NCBI GenBank assembly: GCA_934792465.1
Contig: CAKVOK010000009.1
Location: forward strand, 13,244-77,243
DNA: 64,000 nucleotides
Direction: 5' to 3'
Source: an uncultured Clostridia bacterium
Lineage (GTDB): Bacteria; Bacillota; Clostridia; RUG12999
Shown here: positions 61,194 to 64,000 of the stretch, piece by piece
Numbering within the stretch: position 1 is the first letter of the stretch
Layout: each line of letters opens with the position of its first letter
Translations under genes and position numbers: made by a program
The notes under the pieces: generated by a model
What the model saw: only the letters and a program-made list of their open reading frames with translations
Databases searched by the model: none
Told to the model about the DNA's origin: nothing

Positions 61194-61528
61194 TGAAAAG
61201 AAACACAATCAAAAAACATTTTTTGATCATTGCAGCCGGCGCATTATACTTTTTGATGTGCCGGCTTCTTAGTGTTACATGTTTGATAAAAGCAATAATC
61301 GGTATAAATTGTCCTGCCTGTGGCATGACAAGAGCAATTTTATCTCTTTTGCACGGAAATTTTGATATGTATTTTAAATACAATCCATTTGCGTTACCGT
61401 GTGCTCTTTCGGTATTTATTTTGATACACAGGCAGGTTTTTCACATAAAAAAAGTGTGTGATATTTTGGCTTTTTCGGTTCTTTTGATGAATTTTGTTTA
61501 TTATATTTTCAAGCTTTTGAATGTGTAG
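61193..61528 (+). CDS. DUF2752 membrane protein
   Basis: This 111-residue membrane protein has three hydrophobic segments. The DUF2752 signature GINCPACGMTRAILSLLHGNF, with its CPxCGMTR motif, is near residues 38-58. It is basic at the N-terminus (MKRNTIKKH). The role of the family is unknown; pairing with a TM2 gene occurs in other Firmicutes and suggests a joint membrane function. The Cys pair could bind metal or form a disulfide. It is co-transcribed with TM2 from the promoter at 60775-60803. Confidence 0.85.
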   Translation: MKRNTIKKHFLIIAAGALYFLMCRLLSVTCLIKAIIGINCPACGMTRAILSLLHGNFDMYFKYNPFALPCALSVFILIHRQVFHIKKVCDILAFSVLLMNFVYYIFKLLNV

Positions 61529-61546
61529 AGAACGGCATTCACTCCA

Positions 61547-61702
61547 TTATGTGTGTTCGAGCCAAACACCGGGATATTCTTCCGAAATAAGGAACAGGAG
61601 TTTGCTGTGACCCTTGAAACAGCCTATGTTTTTTTGTGTGATTTGTTTCATGGCAGCATCATATCGTGCCGCTATTGCTGTTTTTTGTTCTTTTGTAAAC
61701 AT
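61547..61702 (-). CDS. Small ORF, 51 aa, unknown (possibly a truncated gene)
   Basis: The minus strand carries a 51-codon ORF starting MFTKEQKTAIAARYDAAMKQ, with AGAGG 9 nt before its ATG. It includes SEEYPGVWLEH and then stops. The good ribosome binding site and non-random composition support translation, but the abrupt end after a conserved-looking motif suggests a 3'-truncated larger gene. I do not recognise the family. It lies downstream of the response regulator gene, on the same strand, after a 25-bp gap. Confidence 0.4.
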   Translation of the reverse strand: MFTKEQKTAIAARYDAAMKQITQKNIGCFKGHSKLLFLISEEYPGVWLEHT

Positions 61703-61727
61703 TGAAGTGTACCTCTCGATTTATTTA

Positions 61728-62405
61728 TTATACATCAAAATTGTCGAATATATTTAATTTATTTACATTATCAACCAGTGATTTTATATTGTCCACATTG
61801 AATTTTTTTACTATGCGCGACGCCAGAGTTCTTACCGTATTTTCTGCCGTAAAACGTTCTTTTGCTATTTGAGAATACGACTTGTTTTCGCAAAGGCTTT
61901 TTAGTATTTCCAGCTCGGATTTTGTAAGCTGGCTTATGAGGTTGCAGAAAAACAGCAGACTTTTATAGCTGTTTTCTATTGTTTTGGAGTAGGATATATA
62001 TTTCTGCATTATTGAATTTTCAATTGAAAAATTATTTTCATATATATTTTCTAAATTTTCAAGTATTTGCATATTCGGCGTATTTTTTAAAATATACCCG
62101 TCAGCGCCGTTTTTTAATGCAAAGAACACATCGTTTTCCGCTTCGGAAACGGTAAGCATTATTATTTTCAGCTTCGGAAATTTTTCTTTAATCTGCGGAA
62201 TGAGGTCGATTCCGGCGGTGGGGGTTTCCATTTGAATGTCAAGAAGAAGTATATCGGGGACGGAATTCTCTATCATATCCATACATTCACTTGCCGAATG
62301 AGCTTCTCCCGTAAATTCGAGCTTGTTGTTTGCTGCCGAGTCTAATTTCAGGCAGGTAATGAAATGGGCATTATCATCACATATGGCATATTTTATCAAT
62401 GGCAT
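61728..62405 (-). CDS. NarL/LuxR-type response regulator
   Basis: This 225-residue response regulator has an N-terminal receiver domain with acidic pocket Asp10-Asp11, phospho-acceptor Asp56 in LLLDIQME and Lys near 105 in YILKNTP. The C-terminal LuxR helix-turn-helix is at about 160-220 (LTKSELEILKSLCENKSYSQIAKE, then ENTVRTLASRIVKKF). GAAAGGA sets the start at 62405. The kinase gene ends 19 nt upstream, so they form one two-component system. Its targets are unknown; the adjacent convergent TM2 and DUF2752 genes are candidates only by position. Confidence 0.9.
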   Translation of the reverse strand: MPLIKYAICDDNAHFITCLKLDSAANNKLEFTGEAHSASECMDMIENSVPDILLLDIQMETPTAGIDLIPQIKEKFPKLKIIMLTVSEAENDVFFALKNGADGYILKNTPNMQILENLENIYENNFSIENSIMQKYISYSKTIENSYKSLLFFCNLISQLTKSELEILKSLCENKSYSQIAKERFTAENTVRTLASRIVKKFNVDNIKSLVDNVNKLNIFDNFDV

Positions 62406-62424
62406 AATTTTTTCCTTTCTGCAA

Positions 62425-64000
62425 TTAAAGCGTTGCCGCATTTATCACCGGAAACGTAATAACAAACTGTGTTTTTTCGCTGTTGCTGAAAAACCATACA
62501 GCACCGTTATGACGTTTGATGACAGACTTAACGTAATATAGTCCTATACCTCTGCAAAGCTTGTTTGTATTGGTGGTATAAAATAAATTGAATATATATT
62601 TTTGATTTTTCTTTGGTATACCGACGCCGTTGTCGGTTATTTTTATCAAAACATAATCATTGTCCGGAACAATATCTATAGAAAGCTCTTTTGTTTCTTT
62701 TTTTGATAACCTGAGCGAGTTTAAAGCATTTTGCAGCAGATTGTCAAAAACATTTATGAGATGTTTCCGGTCTCCCAAGACAGTTATATCATTCTGATAA
62801 ATATTTTTGTGCAAAACAATATTTTTATCAAATGAAATATTTGACAATGACTTTTCGATTAAGTCGTTAAGCTTTAATGCCTCAAGTGTTATTGCCTTAG
62901 GATTTGCATTTGCAATATATGTTTCATAAAATTCGAATTGCTCGTTTATAGCTCCTTTTGCCAGGCTGAGCCGAAGCTTGGCGTCGTCGTTTTCGATAAA
63001 CTGCTCGGCGGATTCTATATACTTATAAACACTCAAAAGAGTATTTTTCATCATATGCAGATGTGAAAAATAGTGCTTGTATTGAATTTTTTGAAAGTCA
63101 TCCGATTTTATACTGTGGTTTGAGAGTATTCTCGGCTTAAACGGTCTGAAATACATTAATATAACCGCAACCGAGCCGATAGAAACAATCAAAAGTATTA
63201 TCGGGAAAAGCACACCGTCTTCAAGCGAAAACGGGGTGGGGATACGTGTATACTCCGCATTTTGCGGCGAAAAGCTGCCGAACGTACCGTAAACAAAAAT
63301 AGAAAGATACAGCAGCAGGTTTAAAAACAGACAAATGCTGTAAGTAAAAAAGTAGTTCTTTTTTATGATATTTTCGGTGCGGATATACGAACGAACCGAT
63401 AAGATTAAGGGTGTAAAAGCATATACAAGTATTATAATGTGCGAGCAGTCATTAAAAAGGAAATGAAACAGGCCGGCAAGAAATTCTTTGTTGAAGTAAC
63501 TCAGCTCTCCGTTAAGCATCATCAAAACATTCCAGGAAAATGAAGAAAGATTTACCGTAAACAAATATATTATCGGAATGAAGGCAAGAATGTATTTCCT
63601 TTTGCTCATGCAGGTGTTGACGCCGAGAAATATTATTGAGGCGGACAAATATATACAATGGGCGAAAATATATACATCGTTTACAACCAAAGGATGAAGC
63701 TGAATACGCTGAATATATAAATATATACTGTAATCTATGTCAAGAAGAAATTTGTAATTTGAAAATTTGGCAACAAAAAACATACAGGTTATTGCCAAAA
63801 AAAGTATTCCGAATATTTCCTGAACAAGTACATACATATACTTGTTTTTATGAAAAACAGCCAGAAATATAATATCAATTATGAAAAAAATAAGTAATAT
63901 TAAAAACATATTGCTGCTCCTCGTATTTATCATAAATTCATCGGAATCTGCGGTCGCAGAAAGCAAGAAAAACAACCTTATAAAGAAAGCGTTAGCTTTC
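62425..64000 (-). CDS. Multi-pass membrane sensor histidine kinase, 5'-truncated by window
   Basis: The frame is open to the window edge, and the residues before the first in-frame TTG (63975) continue a hydrophobic signal-like segment (ANAFFIRLFFLLSATA), so the true start probably lies beyond 64000. An ATG at 63933 lacks a ribosome binding site. About seven or eight membrane helices occupy the N-terminal 270 residues. A dimerisation helix with HLHMMKNTLLSVYKY holds the probable phosphorylated His, and the ATPase domain has N box NLLQNALNSL, G1 DNGVGIP and G2 GIGLYYVKS. It pairs with the response regulator just downstream. The signal sensed is unknown; the membrane region matches no named sensor that I can identify. 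Confidence 0.87.
   Translation of the reverse strand, partial: KANAFFIRLFFLLSATADSDEFMINTRSSNMFLILLIFFIIDIIFLAVFHKNKYMYVLVQEIFGILFLAITCMFFVAKFSNYKFLLDIDYSIYLYIQRIQLHPLVVNDVYIFAHCIYLSASIIFLGVNTCMSKRKYILAFIPIIYLFTVNLSSFSWNVLMMLNGELSYFNKEFLAGLFHFLFNDCSHIIILVYAFTPLILSVRSYIRTENIIKKNYFFTYSICLFLNLLLYLSIFVYGTFGSFSPQNAEYTRIPTPFSLEDGVLFPIILLIVSIGSVAVILMYFRPFKPRILSNHSIKSDDFQKIQYKHYFSHLHMMKNTLLSVYKYIESAEQFIENDDAKLRLSLAKGAINEQFEFYETYIANANPKAITLEALKLNDLIEKSLSNISFDKNIVLHKNIYQNDITVLGDRKHLINVFDNLLQNALNSLRLSKKETKELSIDIVPDNDYVLIKITDNGVGIPKKNQKYIFNLFYTTNTNKLCRGIGLYYVKSVIKRHNGAVWFFSNSEKTQFVITFPVINAATL

Noticed and set aside
1..64000. CRISPR arrays, tRNA, rRNA, riboswitches and intact insertion sequences
   Set aside because: No regularly spaced repeats, tRNA cloverleaf or conserved riboswitch core was noticed; the only transposon trace is the transposase scrap at 60566-60739.

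Overview
The window looks like a chromosomal glycan-use region of a strictly anaerobic, low-to-moderate GC Gram-positive bacterium of the Clostridia. The evidence is the many surface-layer-homology (SLH) proteins, a lipoprotein sugar-binding protein with LplB/YtcP-type permeases, strong AAGGAGG-type ribosome binding sites, sigma-A promoters, and an oxygen-sensitive glycyl radical enzyme. A gut or rumen polysaccharide degrader with SLH-anchored enzymes is the best guess. No tRNA, rRNA, CRISPR array or intact mobile element was seen.

Region 1 (1-16.7 kb, + strand): the end of a sugar-binding protein gene, then a run of exported proteins. These are a jelly-roll protein, a GH5 glycanase, a short SLH protein with a Gly/Ser linker, two large N-terminal-SLH proteins of unknown function, a CE3-like SGNH esterase and a second GH5. 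Region 2 (16.8-21.1 kb): an intracellular GH94 phosphorylase and a heparinase II/III-like enzyme. Region 3 (21.1-24.3 kb): a rearranged stretch with a broken serine hydrolase joined to an N-truncated M20 amidohydrolase, an iron alcohol dehydrogenase, and a scrap of an ATP-binding protein gene.

Region 4 (24.5-29.8 kb): divergent units, GH130 + ThuA-like on the minus strand and a DHDPS/NAL-type lyase + GH38 alpha-mannosidase on the plus strand. Region 5 (29.9-48.9 kb): a membrane-sensor AraC regulator, then what reads as one 16.8-kb operon from a promoter at 32012-32040 to a hairpin at 48845-48886. It encodes two permeases, the binding protein, and six exported proteins (LamG-like, SLH, large SLH, LamG-like, sialidase-like propeller, four-repeat LamG-like). 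Its order parallels region 1. Region 6 (48.9-54.9 kb): AraC regulator, GH29 fucosidase, an unclassified six-hairpin glycosidase and a GH78 rhamnosidase.

Region 7 (55.2-60.6 kb): a glycyl radical enzyme of unassigned substrate with its activase, a truncated ribulose-phosphate 3-epimerase and a hydroxypyruvate-isomerase-like TIM barrel, divergent from an AraC regulator. Region 8 (60.6-64 kb): a transposase scrap, a TM2 + DUF2752 membrane-protein pair, and a convergent two-component system whose kinase runs off the window.

Working model: surface-anchored and secreted proteins bind and cut plant or mucin-type glycans outside the cell. CUT1-type ABC transporters import the oligosaccharides. Cytoplasmic phosphorylases and exo-glycosidases (GH94, GH130, GH38, GH29, GH78) finish the job under separate AraC-type regulators. 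The least explained parts are the large SLH protein family, which occurs three times in two parallel cassettes, and the glycyl radical enzyme cluster.
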